Shown here: piece after piece, positions 8,868 through 16,524 of the stretch
Position numbering within the stretch: the first letter of the stretch is position 1
How the letters are laid out: every line of letters begins with the position of its first letter
NCBI RefSeq assembly: GCF_025398335.1
Contig: NZ_JAODOO010000021.1
Location: 1-49,421 of the forward strand
Direction of reading: 5' to 3'
From: Clostridium sp. CX1
GTDB lineage: Bacteria; Bacillota; Clostridia; Clostridiales; Clostridiaceae
DNA length: 49,421 nt
Program-made: the position numbers and the translations under genes
The notes under the pieces: generated by a model
The model's input: only the letters and a program-made list of their open reading frames with translations
The model's database searches: none
Told to the model about the DNA's origin: nothing

Positions 8868-9308
8868 TTATCGGACAAAAGACTCAGTTGCTTTAGTAAG
8901 TGCATCCTCTAACCACAGCGGGTGCATCTTCAACATATCCGACGGTAAATGATCACAGGAAAAGTAACGTAAATCCAACGTTTCTGATGGACAAACTGTA
9001 AGATTTCCACCTATTACCTCAGCCTGAAAGCAGCAGGTTACAAAATGGGTTACACGGCCATCTGGATAGCGGAAAACCTGAGAATCAGGCTCAGAATAAA
9101 CTCCAATCAGCCTAAGTATTCTAACCTGAAGACCTGTCTCCTCTAATACTTCCCTAACTGCAGCATCTTTTACTGTTTCTCCAGGCTCTACATGTCCAGA
9201 AGGTATACCCCAGAGTTTAACATCAGCTCTTTTTTGCAGCAATACCTGGTTTTCTTCATTAAATATAATAATAGATACCCCCGGACGAATTTCTTTGATT
9301 TTATCCAT
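8868..9308 (-). CDS. NUDIX hydrolase under a ykkC-family riboswitch
   Basis: The 146-residue protein carries a complete Nudix box from G38 (GHVEPGETVKDAAVREVLEE, then TGL), with the metal-binding REVLEE core at 52-57, and a MutT-like fold. Nudix enzymes hydrolyse nucleoside diphosphates linked to other groups, including sugar nucleotides and oxidised nucleotides. The GIPSGHVEPGE segment is common in nucleotide-cleaning members, but the substrate cannot be fixed from sequence. AGGAGG precedes the ATG. The leader holds a ykkC-type aptamer and terminator, an arrangement described for ykkC subtype 2c RNAs that sense nucleoside diphosphates and control Nudix genes. Expression likely rises when such nucleotides accumulate. 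Confidence 0.92.
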   Translation of the reverse strand: MDKIKEIRPGVSIIIFNEENQVLLQKRADVKLWGIPSGHVEPGETVKDAAVREVLEETGLQVRILRLIGVYSEPDSQVFRYPDGRVTHFVTCCFQAEVIGGNLTVCPSETLDLRYFSCDHLPSDMLKMHPLWLEDALTKATESFVR

Positions 9309-9323
9309 ATATTATTCCTCCTT

Positions 9324-9391
9324 AAAAAAATAATGGCCCGAGAGGAAAGATTCAGCGCATGAAAAATACGCCGAACCTTCCCCCTCGGGCC
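9324..9391 (-). terminator. Riboswitch expression-platform terminator
   Basis: On the minus strand GGCCCGAGGGGGAAGG...CGGCG (9391-9369) pairs with CGCTGAATC...TCGGGCC (9357-9335) in a long stem of about 22 bp with a few mismatches, followed by ATTA and seven U (9330-9324), directly before the NUDIX ribosome site. Its 5' arm overlaps the conserved 3' end of the aptamer, so ligand binding and terminator formation should exclude each other, as in an ON switch. Confidence 0.85.
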
Positions 9392-9500
9392 TTTTATGCC
9401 AATAGGTGCCTTCTGCCTAAGCAGAATCTGTAGCCCTCGGTCGCAGCCCTTAACTACTGTAAGGCGGAACCCTAGCTACCCCATCCCGGTTCATGACTTT
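9385..9500 (-). ncRNA. ykkC-family riboswitch, probably subtype 2c (nucleoside diphosphate-sensing)
   Basis: On the minus strand the leader contains GTAGCTAGGGTTCCG and, after a hairpin, GACCGAGGGCTAC, the conserved ykkC core. GTAGC (9479-9475) pairs with GCTAC (9434-9430); CCTTA/TAAGG forms a hairpin at 9448-9464; TTCTGC/GCAGAA another at 9411-9426; GGCATAAAAGGCCCGAGGG closes the aptamer and runs into the terminator. The ykkC family includes guanidine-I (1), ppGpp (2a), PRPP (2b) and nucleoside diphosphate (2c) RNAs. The downstream gene is a Nudix hydrolase, the published hallmark of 2c. Subtype assignment rests on gene context plus core resemblance; ligand identity is inferred. Confidence 0.85.
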
Positions 9501-9509
9501 ATAGAATAA

Positions 9510-9515
9510 ATTATA
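9510..9515 (-). promoter_or_regulatory. Extended -10 promoter for the riboswitch-NUDIX transcript
   Basis: TGTTATAAT on the minus strand places TATAAT at 9515-9510, so transcription should begin near 9503, just upstream of the aptamer. No good -35 box is seen, as is common with extended -10 promoters. Confidence 0.65.
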
Positions 9516-9543
9516 ACAGACTTTAAGTTGTTTTACTAGCTAC

Positions 9544-10791
9544 TTAGTATAGTCTTATGTTCTCTGGCCAAGGTTCCTGTCTTGCTGCTTTCCAGGTTTT
9601 ATCGATGTATTGGTGAGTATAGGCTTGTTCAACTAAATGATACTGGTAGGTACCTCTATCTGTTAATTCGTAGCCTTCATCTGTTTTACGGATAAGTCCC
9701 ATAAGTATTCCAAAATTTAACTCAAATTTAAATACCTGTTCTAACTCAACATTGAAAAGTCTTTTAAAGCTTTCTTTACTAATTTTTAAGGTATAGGAAT
9801 TCCAAAAGAGCCAATATAGAGCACGGGTTCTTTTAGAGAACTTTAGTGTAAGAGCAGTGGGAATATTTCCGTCATTTATACACTTAATATATTCTTTCAC
9901 TGAAAAGGTATTTATCTTGAAGAAATCCTTTAAAAGGGTGGTGGCGCTTGGCCCGAAGCCTATAAAATTATCTCTTGTAATAGAGGAATACCTTTGAACA
10001 TCTTTTTTTCCAAAAGTCCATACAGCAGTTCTTGCACATTGAAGCTCATCACTGACAGTTTCAAGATATTTAAGAAGCTTTTTTTTCTCCTTCTTTCCTA
10101 AGGGTTTGCTTTTGTTATGGGCATAGGAAAAATCAATGAAAGGATAGGTTGAAACCTGAGTTGCTCCTGAACTAAAAGCTGTAGTAAAATCTCTTCTTAA
10201 ATCCTCTTGGCTTTGTCCCTCTATGCCAAAAATAAGATCAACGTCGATAGTATTAAAACCTGCTGCAGCTGCCATTTTAACTTTCTCCGCACCATCAATA
10301 TATTCTCTTCCTAAAACCTTTAAGCATTTTTCTTCAAAGGACTGAATACCTATACTAACCATGTCAAAACCAATTTCTTTTAGTTTTAATAGAGTTTCAA
10401 AACTAATATCCCTTGGATGAAGCTCTAAGCCTATATTGCATTTTATATCAAAATTATTTCTTAAAGCAGTGAGGATATCAGAAAGTTCGTTGAGCATAAG
10501 TGCTGGTGACCCGCCTCCAAAATATACACTAGTTATTTTATTCTCTTTTTTATCTCTACTACCTACCATATTTATTTCATTTATCAAAGCATCTTTGTAA
10601 GATGCTGCCAGAGATTTATCGTACTTTACCTTATTATAGGGACAGAAGGAACAGATAGTAGTACAAAATGGGATGTGGATGTATATTCCTAGTTCCGGAA
10701 CATTGGTATTGAGTTCATAATTCCTTTCATTAGTAAAAACAAAAGGCTTAAAAGACTTTGTAAAAAGTAGCCTTAAAAAACTAGTAATCAC
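9544..10791 (-). CDS. HemN/HemW-like radical SAM protein
   Basis: The 415-residue protein has the radical SAM cluster motif CTTICSFC (C43, C47, C50) after GIYIHIPF, a hallmark of the HemN/HemW group, then FGGGSP for SAM binding, IGIQSF, and a HemN-type C-terminal winged-helix region. Known relatives are oxygen-independent coproporphyrinogen oxidase, the haem chaperone HemW and haem-degrading enzymes such as ChuW. Because it is an accessory copy paired with another radical SAM gene, a specialised role is more likely than housekeeping haem synthesis. GTG at 10791 is used because AGGAGAG lies at ideal distance. It follows the upstream radical SAM gene by 12 bp, so the two are co-transcribed. Confidence 0.82.
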   Translation of the reverse strand: MITSFLRLLFTKSFKPFVFTNERNYELNTNVPELGIYIHIPFCTTICSFCPYNKVKYDKSLAASYKDALINEINMVGSRDKKENKITSVYFGGGSPALMLNELSDILTALRNNFDIKCNIGLELHPRDISFETLLKLKEIGFDMVSIGIQSFEEKCLKVLGREYIDGAEKVKMAAAAGFNTIDVDLIFGIEGQSQEDLRRDFTTAFSSGATQVSTYPFIDFSYAHNKSKPLGKKEKKKLLKYLETVSDELQCARTAVWTFGKKDVQRYSSITRDNFIGFGPSATTLLKDFFKINTFSVKEYIKCINDGNIPTALTLKFSKRTRALYWLFWNSYTLKISKESFKRLFNVELEQVFKFELNFGILMGLIRKTDEGYELTDRGTYQYHLVEQAYTHQYIDKTWKAARQEPWPENIRLY

Positions 10792-10803
10792 TATACCACT
10801 CTC

Positions 10804-11706
10804 CTAAACGTATTTTAAGTAAGTTTTTATCATATCAATAATAACTTTGATATTTCCTTTGCAAAGAAGAGAGAACTCAACGGCAAAAAGATATCCGCAC
10901 CTCTCACAAAGGCCTTCAATGTCAACACATCTTCCACAGACAAATCTTTTCTTGTTTTCAGACACTATACATTGGTAACAGGGTCTTTCCCATTTGTTCT
11001 GAAGATAATAGTCTAAGGCAGAGTAGAGATTAAATATAGGGTAGTTCAACTTTATCAGAGATTTAATTGAATTGACAGCTTGCACCTGTTGCTCTTTTGT
11101 TAAAGATAAGTGTTCTGTACCTTCGTAAGGAGTATGGAAGTTAAAGGATATTGATTTCAAATTTGGATTTTCTTTTACTAATTTACATAAGGGCTCAATA
11201 TCTCTATAGTTGATATTGTTAACAGCCATGTATACACAAATATTAGAAGAATTAGCCTTGGACACATTACTTAAGATGATATCAAAGGTATCGCTTCTTA
11301 TTAAGTTATGGTTTTCTTTAGTTCCATCAAGGCTTAGGAAGATTACGTCAGCTTCAGGTATATCTAAATTGATGGTTCCGTTAGTGACAATATTAACTAT
11401 TAAAAAACCAATTCTCTTTGCTTTCTTTATAAGGTCACGTATACTCTTATCACCATCCTTCCAAGTCAAGGTTTCACCACCGCAGAAAAAAAGAATTCTG
11501 ATACCTGTATTATAGAGATTGTGCATCTCTTCTACTATATCATTATAAGGGTACATGACCTTATTTATATTATTAACTGCACAGTGCTTGCAGCTTAGAT
11601 TGCAGTAATCTGTAAGAATTATGGTGCCTAAGATTGGTTTCTTCATTTTAAATAGTATAGTTTTTATTCCAAAAACACTTAAATTTATAAATGATCTTAT
11701 TTTCAA
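10804..11706 (-). CDS. Radical SAM protein with extra C-terminal cysteines
   Basis: The 300-residue protein binds a [4Fe-4S] cluster through CNLSCKHC (C35, C39, C42), followed by FFCGGETL and a TNG turn, as in MoaA-like radical SAM enzymes. The C-terminal third adds seven cysteines (CYQC, CGRC, CERC and one more), suggesting an auxiliary metal site like SPASM/twitch domains, though the spacing does not match a textbook SPASM. Such enzymes often modify peptides or build cofactors; no precursor peptide gene is visible nearby. The start is TTG 11706 behind AGGAAGGTG. The gene lies between an XRE regulator (23 bp upstream) and a HemN-like gene (12 bp downstream). Confidence 0.8.
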   Translation of the reverse strand: MKIRSFINLSVFGIKTILFKMKKPILGTIILTDYCNLSCKHCAVNNINKVMYPYNDIVEEMHNLYNTGIRILFFCGGETLTWKDGDKSIRDLIKKAKRIGFLIVNIVTNGTINLDIPEADVIFLSLDGTKENHNLIRSDTFDIILSNVSKANSSNICVYMAVNNINYRDIEPLCKLVKENPNLKSISFNFHTPYEGTEHLSLTKEQQVQAVNSIKSLIKLNYPIFNLYSALDYYLQNKWERPCYQCIVSENKKRFVCGRCVDIEGLCERCGYLFAVEFSLLCKGNIKVIIDMIKTYLKYV

Positions 11707-11729
11707 AGAGATTCACCTTCCTCTAAAAA

Positions 11730-12179
11730 TTATGTATTCAGTTCCTTCAATCTTTTGTGTATATAATGAAAATCAAAAGAGGAGCAGATTCTTCTGTCTT
11801 TATCATCTAAAATTCTATAGTGCTTAGATATTATATTTTGCTGAATTTTATAAATGCCTTTAAATTCAATATCTTCCCACCATATTCTTCCTCCCATAGT
11901 TTTATCATAGGTTCCTTCATAGCTATCAAAAGCTAAAGACAATATTATGTCCTGTGTTTCTCCACCGAAAGCTAGTTGCAATATTTCGCTATCTCTAAAG
12001 AGAGTGGATACAGCAACAGCAGTAGTCCAACCTAAAGTTCCTCTTCCTTTTTCTATTTGTACCAAGGTTTTTTTAGACACTCCCAGTATATATGCCATTT
12101 TATCTTGGGTATAATTTTTTTCATTTCTTATAAGTTTAACTTTCGAATCTATTATTTTTATAAAATCTTCTCTTGTCAT
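11730..12179 (-). CDS. XRE-family regulator of the radical SAM operon
   Basis: Of 149 residues, about 15-65 form an XRE/Cro-type helix-turn-helix (KLIRNEKNYTQDKMAYILGVSKKTLVQIEKGRG). A C-terminal domain with tryptophans and acidic residues (TMGGRIWWEDIEF..., then KHYRILDDKDRRICSSFD) may sense a signal; I do not recognise it. The ATG at 12179 follows AGAGGAA. The gene is first in a three-gene minus-strand operon, and a perfect palindrome lies about 60 bp upstream, so self-regulation of the whole operon is likely. Confidence 0.85.
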   Translation of the reverse strand: MTREDFIKIIDSKVKLIRNEKNYTQDKMAYILGVSKKTLVQIEKGRGTLGWTTAVAVSTLFRDSEILQLAFGGETQDIILSLAFDSYEGTYDKTMGGRIWWEDIEFKGIYKIQQNIISKHYRILDDKDRRICSSFDFHYIHKRLKELNT

Positions 12180-12235
12180 AACTAAATTCCTCTTATTCTG
12201 ATATTGTAAATATAATGTTTTTATTGAAATAAGTT

Positions 12236-12263
12236 CATTATAGTGTAATTTTACACTATAATG
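12236..12263. promoter_or_regulatory. 28-bp palindrome, likely operator of the XRE-radical SAM operon
   Basis: CATTATAGTGTAA (12236-12248) and TTACACTATAATG (12251-12263) are exact inverted copies separated by TT. On the minus strand a possible promoter (TTTACA, 17 bp, TAAAAT) overlaps the repeat, and further GTGTAAT half-sites adjoin it. Such a site suits a dimeric XRE repressor. Confidence 0.7.
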
Positions 12264-12671
12264 TGTAATTTGTAAACTATGCTAATTGGACATTTAATTA
12301 AAAAATATTAAAGAACCTATGAATTATAATAGGATTATATTGATGACAATTAATGATATGAATTGGAAGAATAGATGAAAAGAAAGACTCGAGGATTTAC
12401 CAGGAAGCCTTTCTTTAACATAAGTACAATACTAAAATAGTATTCAAATATAGAAAAAGCTATTAAGAGCAAAATAGTCTAAATGACCTGTATACAAGGG
12501 GTTTTTCAATATTAACAATGTATTATTCAAGTTTTCTTTTTCCACTCGGAAGAACTGTTAAAGAGTAGTGTAATCCACATTAGGGGAAATATAATTATTA
12601 AAATTAACTTATTTTTAAATTATTTAGTCCTATGGAAATAGACTATATATTTAAACCATACTAGAAAAATA
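12264..12671. other. Intergenic stretch without a recognisable gene
   Basis: About 400 AT-rich bases between the XRE operon promoter and the coat gene. The only notable element is GTATTATTCAA at 12521-12531, which resembles the left end of the dispersed repeat family. No ORF with a ribosome site was found. Confidence 0.5.
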
Positions 12672-12968
12672 CTAATCTGCTAGGCTGAGTGCCGTATCTG
12701 TCACTTTCATATCAACTTTAAACTGTTCCTGTGGGTTGTAAGCGTGATAATATCCATTATCCATCATATAGTTTGTGATTCTCTCGTGCATATTTATAGC
12801 ATCGTCTAATTGTCTTCTTAGCACATTTCTAACTTCTGGGGAGGCGGTCTCAGAAAGTGCTACAGAGTAATTTTTTATGCCAGATTTAGCTGCAATCAAA
12901 AAATCAGTGGCTATAACTTGGTCGCTCATTTTATCCATTCCAGTTATTCCTTCTAATATAGAATTCAT
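12672..12968 (-). CDS. CotF-type spore coat protein
   Basis: The 98-residue protein matches the coat F domain, a ferritin-like helical pattern: DKMSDQVIATDFLIAAKSGIKNYSVALSETASPEVRNVLRRQLDDAINMHERITNYMMDNGYYHAYN. Members are small structural proteins of spore coats in Bacillus and Clostridium. The ATG at 12968 is chosen because GAAGGTG lies upstream at good spacing; an ATG further up would include it. It lies 30 bp downstream of another small coat-like gene, and the two likely form an operon expressed during sporulation. Confidence 0.82.
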   Translation of the reverse strand: MNSILEGITGMDKMSDQVIATDFLIAAKSGIKNYSVALSETASPEVRNVLRRQLDDAINMHERITNYMMDNGYYHAYNPQEQFKVDMKVTDTALSLAD

Positions 12969-12998
12969 TACTTCACCTTCTTTCTTCAATTTAATACT

Positions 12999-13217
12999 TT
13001 ACTTTATACTGCCTGCCATACTTGATTGTTCCATTAGGTTTCTTAGTTCTTTAATATGTCCTTGAGTTGTGGTAACATCTTGCTGTAAAAGCGATTTCAA
13101 TCTTTCGTCAGTGACTAATGCTGACATTGTAGTTGACTTTGTTAGGCAGACATTCTTAAAAGTTAACAATTCATGCAGTTCGAAAGATTCATGTGGTGCA
13201 ATTCCTTGGTTTTTCAA
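12999..13217 (-). CDS. Small coat-associated helical protein (partner of the CotF-like gene)
   Basis: The 72-residue product (FELHELLTFKNVCLTKSTTM...LKSLLQQDVTTTQGHIKELRNLM) is a helical hairpin like the half-size partners found next to CotF genes in Clostridia. The start is TTG at 13217, nine bases behind a strong AAGGAGGTGG. Its last helix matches the QQDVxxTQxHIxEL pattern of coat F proteins. It precedes the larger coat F gene on the same strand with a 30-bp gap. The role in the coat is inferred from family context. Confidence 0.7.
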   Translation of the reverse strand: MKNQGIAPHESFELHELLTFKNVCLTKSTTMSALVTDERLKSLLQQDVTTTQGHIKELRNLMEQSSMAGSIK

Positions 13218-13350
13218 AATACCACCTCCTTTTTATACACTTATATTGTTCGTAAAGGGAAATAAAAAATACCACGTACCGAAACATAATTTTTAGTATA
13301 TCTATTGAAGCGTATTATTCTGTGAAACAATTCCATTACCGGTTTTCCCG

Positions 13351-13608
13351 TTAGAGTAATCTACTAGAAAGTTCATGCTCAAGATCGTTTCTAAGATAGT
13401 CTCTCATAGAATATCTTCCTTCTGGCTCATGCTTTATGTAGGATAATTCATGCTGAGCAACAGGGTGTGCAGTTGGGATGCCTCCAAGCCTTGCTACACG
13501 TTCTCCAATCTCATCTATATGCTTTGTGGTTTGCTCTATATGTTCTTGAAGAAGCTCATGAATACTTGCAAAGGACTCTGAACCTTCTGAGAGCCAATGA
13601 TGTAAACT
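13351..13608 (-). pseudogene. Remnant of a Dps-family ferritin gene
   Basis: Reading the minus strand from 13608 gives about 85 codons beginning SLHHWLSEGSESFASIHELL, continuing through EIGERVARLGGIPTAHP and HEPEGRYSMRDYLRNDLEHE, then a stop. This is the middle of a Dps protein of the cyanobacterial/actinobacterial type: the HHW motif, the ferroxidase-side helix and the ERVARLGG turn are all present. An in-frame stop precedes it, no start codon or ribosome site exists, and the C-terminal helix (about 35 residues) is missing. Dps proteins store iron and protect DNA; this copy cannot be functional. A repeat end (GCGTATTATTC, 13307-13317) lies just beyond the truncated 3' end. Confidence 0.75.
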
Positions 13609-13798
13609 TTATATTCATTTTTTAATATTAGACTATTCAGTATGTTTGGCAGTGATTAAATTGGTTATCATCAGCTCCAGCCTCTTCTGTCTCTTTAGTT
13701 GTAAACTAAATGGTAGTAATAAATATTAAATAAATTACTGAAAATAATAGTAAAGATACCTGCACAGGTTTTAGGAATAATTTAAGGAGGAATGGTAT

Positions 13799-14521
13799 AT
13801 GGAGAAAGTTCTATTAGACACAGTAATAAGAGGCTTTGGAGTTTATATTTTAGCATTATTTTTAACTAGGCTCATGGGCAGAAAGCTTATATCTCAAATG
13901 ACATTTTTTGATTTTGTTATAGGGGTTTCAATGGGATCAATGATTACCAATGTAGTTGTTGGACAACAGTTTACCGCCACATCCGCTGTAACTGCTTTTA
14001 TCCTTTTTACTGCTTTGACAATTTTAGCGGAATATTTACATATTAAGAGTTTTAAGATAAGGAAGGTAGTAAATTCAGAACCAGTTACTTTAGTGCAAAA
14101 TGGAACTATTGTAGAAAAAAATATGAAGAATATTAGAATGACAATTAATGAGCTGATGATGAAACTAAGGGAAAAAAATGCTTTTAGCTTGGCTGATGTA
14201 GAATTTGCTATAATGGAAACAGACGGAGAGTTATCTGTATTGCCAAAGGCAGAGAAACAGCCGCTTACCCCTTATCACATGAAGATTCAAACAGCAAAAT
14301 CAGGTCTTACAAGGGACATAATAATAGATGGAAATTTAATAGAGGAGAATTTAGCAAGTACAGGACTAGATAAGAAGTGGTTAAAATCTCAACTTAATAG
14401 CCAAAATATTAAAGATATTTCTGAAGTATTTTATGCAGGACTAGATAACAGGAAAAAGCTACATATATCAAAGAAAAATATAAATAATAGTGAGGGCCAT
14501 GGTAAGTACGGCATTGAATAG
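13799..14521 (+). CDS. DUF421 (YetF-like) membrane protein
   Basis: The 240-residue protein has three N-terminal membrane helices (FGVYILALFLTRLMG, FFDFVIGVSMGSMITNVVV, TSAVTAFILFTALTILAEYL) and a soluble DUF421 domain with PVTLVQNGTIVEKNMKNIRMTINELMMKLREKNAFSLADVEFAIMETDGELSVLPK. The GRK motif after helix 1 and the MTxxELMMKLREK stretch are signatures of the family. Many spore-formers carry several copies, some in spore-associated operons; the molecular role is not settled. TAAGGAGG precedes the ATG. The last 20 residues are poorly conserved. No partner gene adjoins it. Confidence 0.88.
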   Translation: MEKVLLDTVIRGFGVYILALFLTRLMGRKLISQMTFFDFVIGVSMGSMITNVVVGQQFTATSAVTAFILFTALTILAEYLHIKSFKIRKVVNSEPVTLVQNGTIVEKNMKNIRMTINELMMKLREKNAFSLADVEFAIMETDGELSVLPKAEKQPLTPYHMKIQTAKSGLTRDIIIDGNLIEENLASTGLDKKWLKSQLNSQNIKDISEVFYAGLDNRKKLHISKKNINNSEGHGKYGIE

Positions 14522-14800
14522 TAAAAGCAATTATTTAGTATTAAACTTGGTAGACTATGTTAAAAGGGAATGTTGAAATTTTATATATGAGTAGTAAAAT
14601 AATTATAAGGAAAGATGAAGAGTTAGTGAGGAGGGCTACATAAGAGTTAAGAAGTATTTTTATGCTAAGAATAGGGGGATGGTATAGGCTTCATGAAACT
14701 AAGATTAAAATTTTATAGTATGATAACAATAGGTTATTTAGATAACAGTATGTTCTAGGTGTAAAAGGTTTACATTTTATATCTAGTAGAAAGGATATAT
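14522..14800. other. Intergenic stretch, nothing recognised
   Basis: AT-rich spacer between the DUF421 gene and the first acetyltransferase. It contains GAGGAGG at 14629-14635 but no frame of useful length after it. Confidence 0.4.
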
Positions 14801-15328
14801 ATGAATATCACTATTAAACTAGGACAAGCAAATGATATTGATGAATTAGAACAGCTTTATAATGATTTGAATGACTACTTGGCGAAGGGAGTAAACTATC
14901 CTGGATGGCTAAAGGGGATATACCCTGTTAGGCAGAATGCAATTGATGGAATAGATCATGGAAATCTTTATGTAGCAAGGCACCATGGAAAAATTATTGG
15001 TTCAGTTATTCTAAGTCATGTACCTGAACCTGCATATTATAAAGCTAAATGGGAATTTGAGTCTGACTATTCAGATGTTTTAGTTATATATACATTTGTT
15101 ATACACCCAGATTTTTTAAGATGTGGTGTAGGCAGTGCTATAATAGATTTTTCAATTGAATTAGCTATTAAGTCACATATCAGGTCAATTCGTCTGGACG
15201 TATATGAAGGAAACATACCTGCCATAAGGTTATACGAAAAAAGTGGTTTTAAGTATATCGACACTGTTGACTTGGGCCTTGGAAACTACGGCTTGGATTG
15301 GTTTAGACTATATGAAAAAGTATTATAA
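14801..15328 (+). CDS. GNAT-family N-acetyltransferase
   Basis: The 175-residue protein has a full GNAT fold: an N-terminal helix pair (NDIDELEQLYNDLNDYLAKG), a central strand VLVIYTFVIHPDFLR, the acetyl-CoA loop RCGVGSAI, and the C-terminal LYEKSGFKYIDTVDLG segment. GNAT enzymes transfer acetyl from acetyl-CoA to an amine; the substrate here is unknown. AGAAAGGA precedes the ATG. It is followed within 30 bp by a member of the dispersed repeat family, as are other small enzyme genes in the window. Confidence 0.88.
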   Translation: MNITIKLGQANDIDELEQLYNDLNDYLAKGVNYPGWLKGIYPVRQNAIDGIDHGNLYVARHHGKIIGSVILSHVPEPAYYKAKWEFESDYSDVLVIYTFVIHPDFLRCGVGSAIIDFSIELAIKSHIRSIRLDVYEGNIPAIRLYEKSGFKYIDTVDLGLGNYGLDWFRLYEKVL

Positions 15329-15333
15329 ATAAA

Positions 15334-15400
15334 AACCAATAACTTATTAAATACCGTATTATTCAGAGAGATGGATTTTTCCGTATTTTTACGTTGAAAG
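15334..15400 (+). repeat. Dispersed repeat, compact form (copy 1)
   Basis: AAAACCAATAACTTATTAAA, then ACCGTATTATTCA (15353-15365), a short spacer, and an imperfect return ATTTTTCCGTATTTTTACG. The same layout recurs at 16300 and 29085. The inverted arms can form a weak hairpin followed by T, so it may end the acetyltransferase transcript. Bases 15401-15756 hold no recognisable gene. Confidence 0.6.
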
Positions 15401-15756
15401 GAATTCTAGAGGTTCTTTCAACAATTTTATAGTATCAACACTATTCCTAAACAGAACCTACTATTAGAAGGAGATGTCGAAAATTGATATATTATTAAGG
15501 ATATGCTATAATCAATAAATGTATACGATTTCAAGTTGGCATTATCACAAATGTTAATTTTTTGATTTCAGATATTTGAAAACTATCAGCATCTCAATGA
15601 GAGCAGTTGTTTTCCTATTTAAAAGAAATGTTTGTATTAAATTGATAAATTGGTTAAGTAAACAAAAAGTCGAGAAATTTTCACTTGTCAAGGGAAAAGT
15701 ATGAACATATTGTTGCGCTGAAATTGTAGAAATTAATAGTCAAAGGAGAGTAAAAA

Positions 15757-16299
15757 ATGAACAAGGATTTATTTCACTCACTAGAAGGTAAAAATATCTA
15801 TTTTAAAGCATTAAGCACAAATGATGCTCAAGCTATACATGATTATGCGTCAGATAAGGACGTTAAACGCTTTATTGGATGGAACTTAATGAAGAGCTTA
15901 AATGAAACTACTGAGTTCGTTGAATTAATGATAAACCGTGAGTCAGCAGGTACTCATTTATACGCTTCCGTTGCTTTAAAATCAACTGAAGAAGTTATAG
16001 GAACAGTTATGATTTTCAATTTTGATAAACAAGCGAATCAAGCTGAAGTTGGCTATGTTTTTCATAAAGATCATTGGGGCAAGGGGTATGGATCAGAGAG
16101 TCTTGCTTTGGTAACTGATTTCGCATTTGAATCACTTAACCTTCACAAACTTCATGCTAGTGTAACGGATGCTAATATTGGCTCTGCTCGTATACTAGAA
16201 AAGAACGGGTATAAGTTAGAGGGAAGATTAAAAGACCACTATTTTATAGAAGATAAATATTACGATTCATTACTTTTTGGCAAAATTCAAGCTAAATAA
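15757..16299 (+). CDS. RimJ/RimL-type GNAT acetyltransferase
   Basis: The 180-residue protein belongs to the RimJ/RimL branch: an opening GKNIYFKALSTNDAQAIHDY, the strand QAEVGYVFHKDHWGKGYGSE with the acetyl-CoA loop (GKGYGSE), and the ending LHASVTDANIGSARILEKNGYKLEGRLKDHYF typical of this subfamily. Relatives acetylate the N-termini of ribosomal proteins, but stand-alone copies often act on small molecules or toxins. AAAGGAG lies before the ATG. Compact repeats flank the gene (15334 and 16303). Confidence 0.88.
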   Translation: MNKDLFHSLEGKNIYFKALSTNDAQAIHDYASDKDVKRFIGWNLMKSLNETTEFVELMINRESAGTHLYASVALKSTEEVIGTVMIFNFDKQANQAEVGYVFHKDHWGKGYGSESLALVTDFAFESLNLHKLHASVTDANIGSARILEKNGYKLEGRLKDHYFIEDKYYDSLLFGKIQAK

Positions 16300-16302
16300 A
16301 AA

Positions 16303-16425
16303 CAATTTATAAAAACACTGTAGTATTCAAATTTGAATTTTACAGTGTTTTTTCCGCCGCATTTCAAAGATTATGTTTACTTATTATAAAACTACAGTAG
16401 TTGGATATTAGTTATATAATGCGAA
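16303..16425 (+). repeat. Dispersed repeat, compact form with terminator hairpin (copy 2)
   Basis: AACACTGTAGTATTCAAA (16314-16331) pairs with TTTGAATTTTACAGTGTT (16332-16349), followed by TTTT: a good intrinsic terminator for the acetyltransferase gene and also a copy of the repeat. The next 75 bp (TTATGTTTACTTATTATAAA, then ACTACAGTAGTTGG) closely match bases after the hairpin at 29102. Confidence 0.75.
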
Positions 16426-16524
16426 TTAACCATATAAATAAATTAGAATTATGAGTGTTGAACCATATCGCAAATAAAGGATATAAAGTTAAAGTATGCA
16501 AGAATAGGAGCAAAAGTGCTTTAG

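Noticed and set aside
13611-13798. Minus-strand frame ending in ETEEAGADDNQFNHCQTY
   Set aside because: No start with a ribosome site and no recognisable match; too short to support a gene.
15067-15264. Open frame on the minus strand inside the acetyltransferase gene
   Set aside because: It is a shadow of the GNAT coding sequence with no ribosome site and no recognisable protein.
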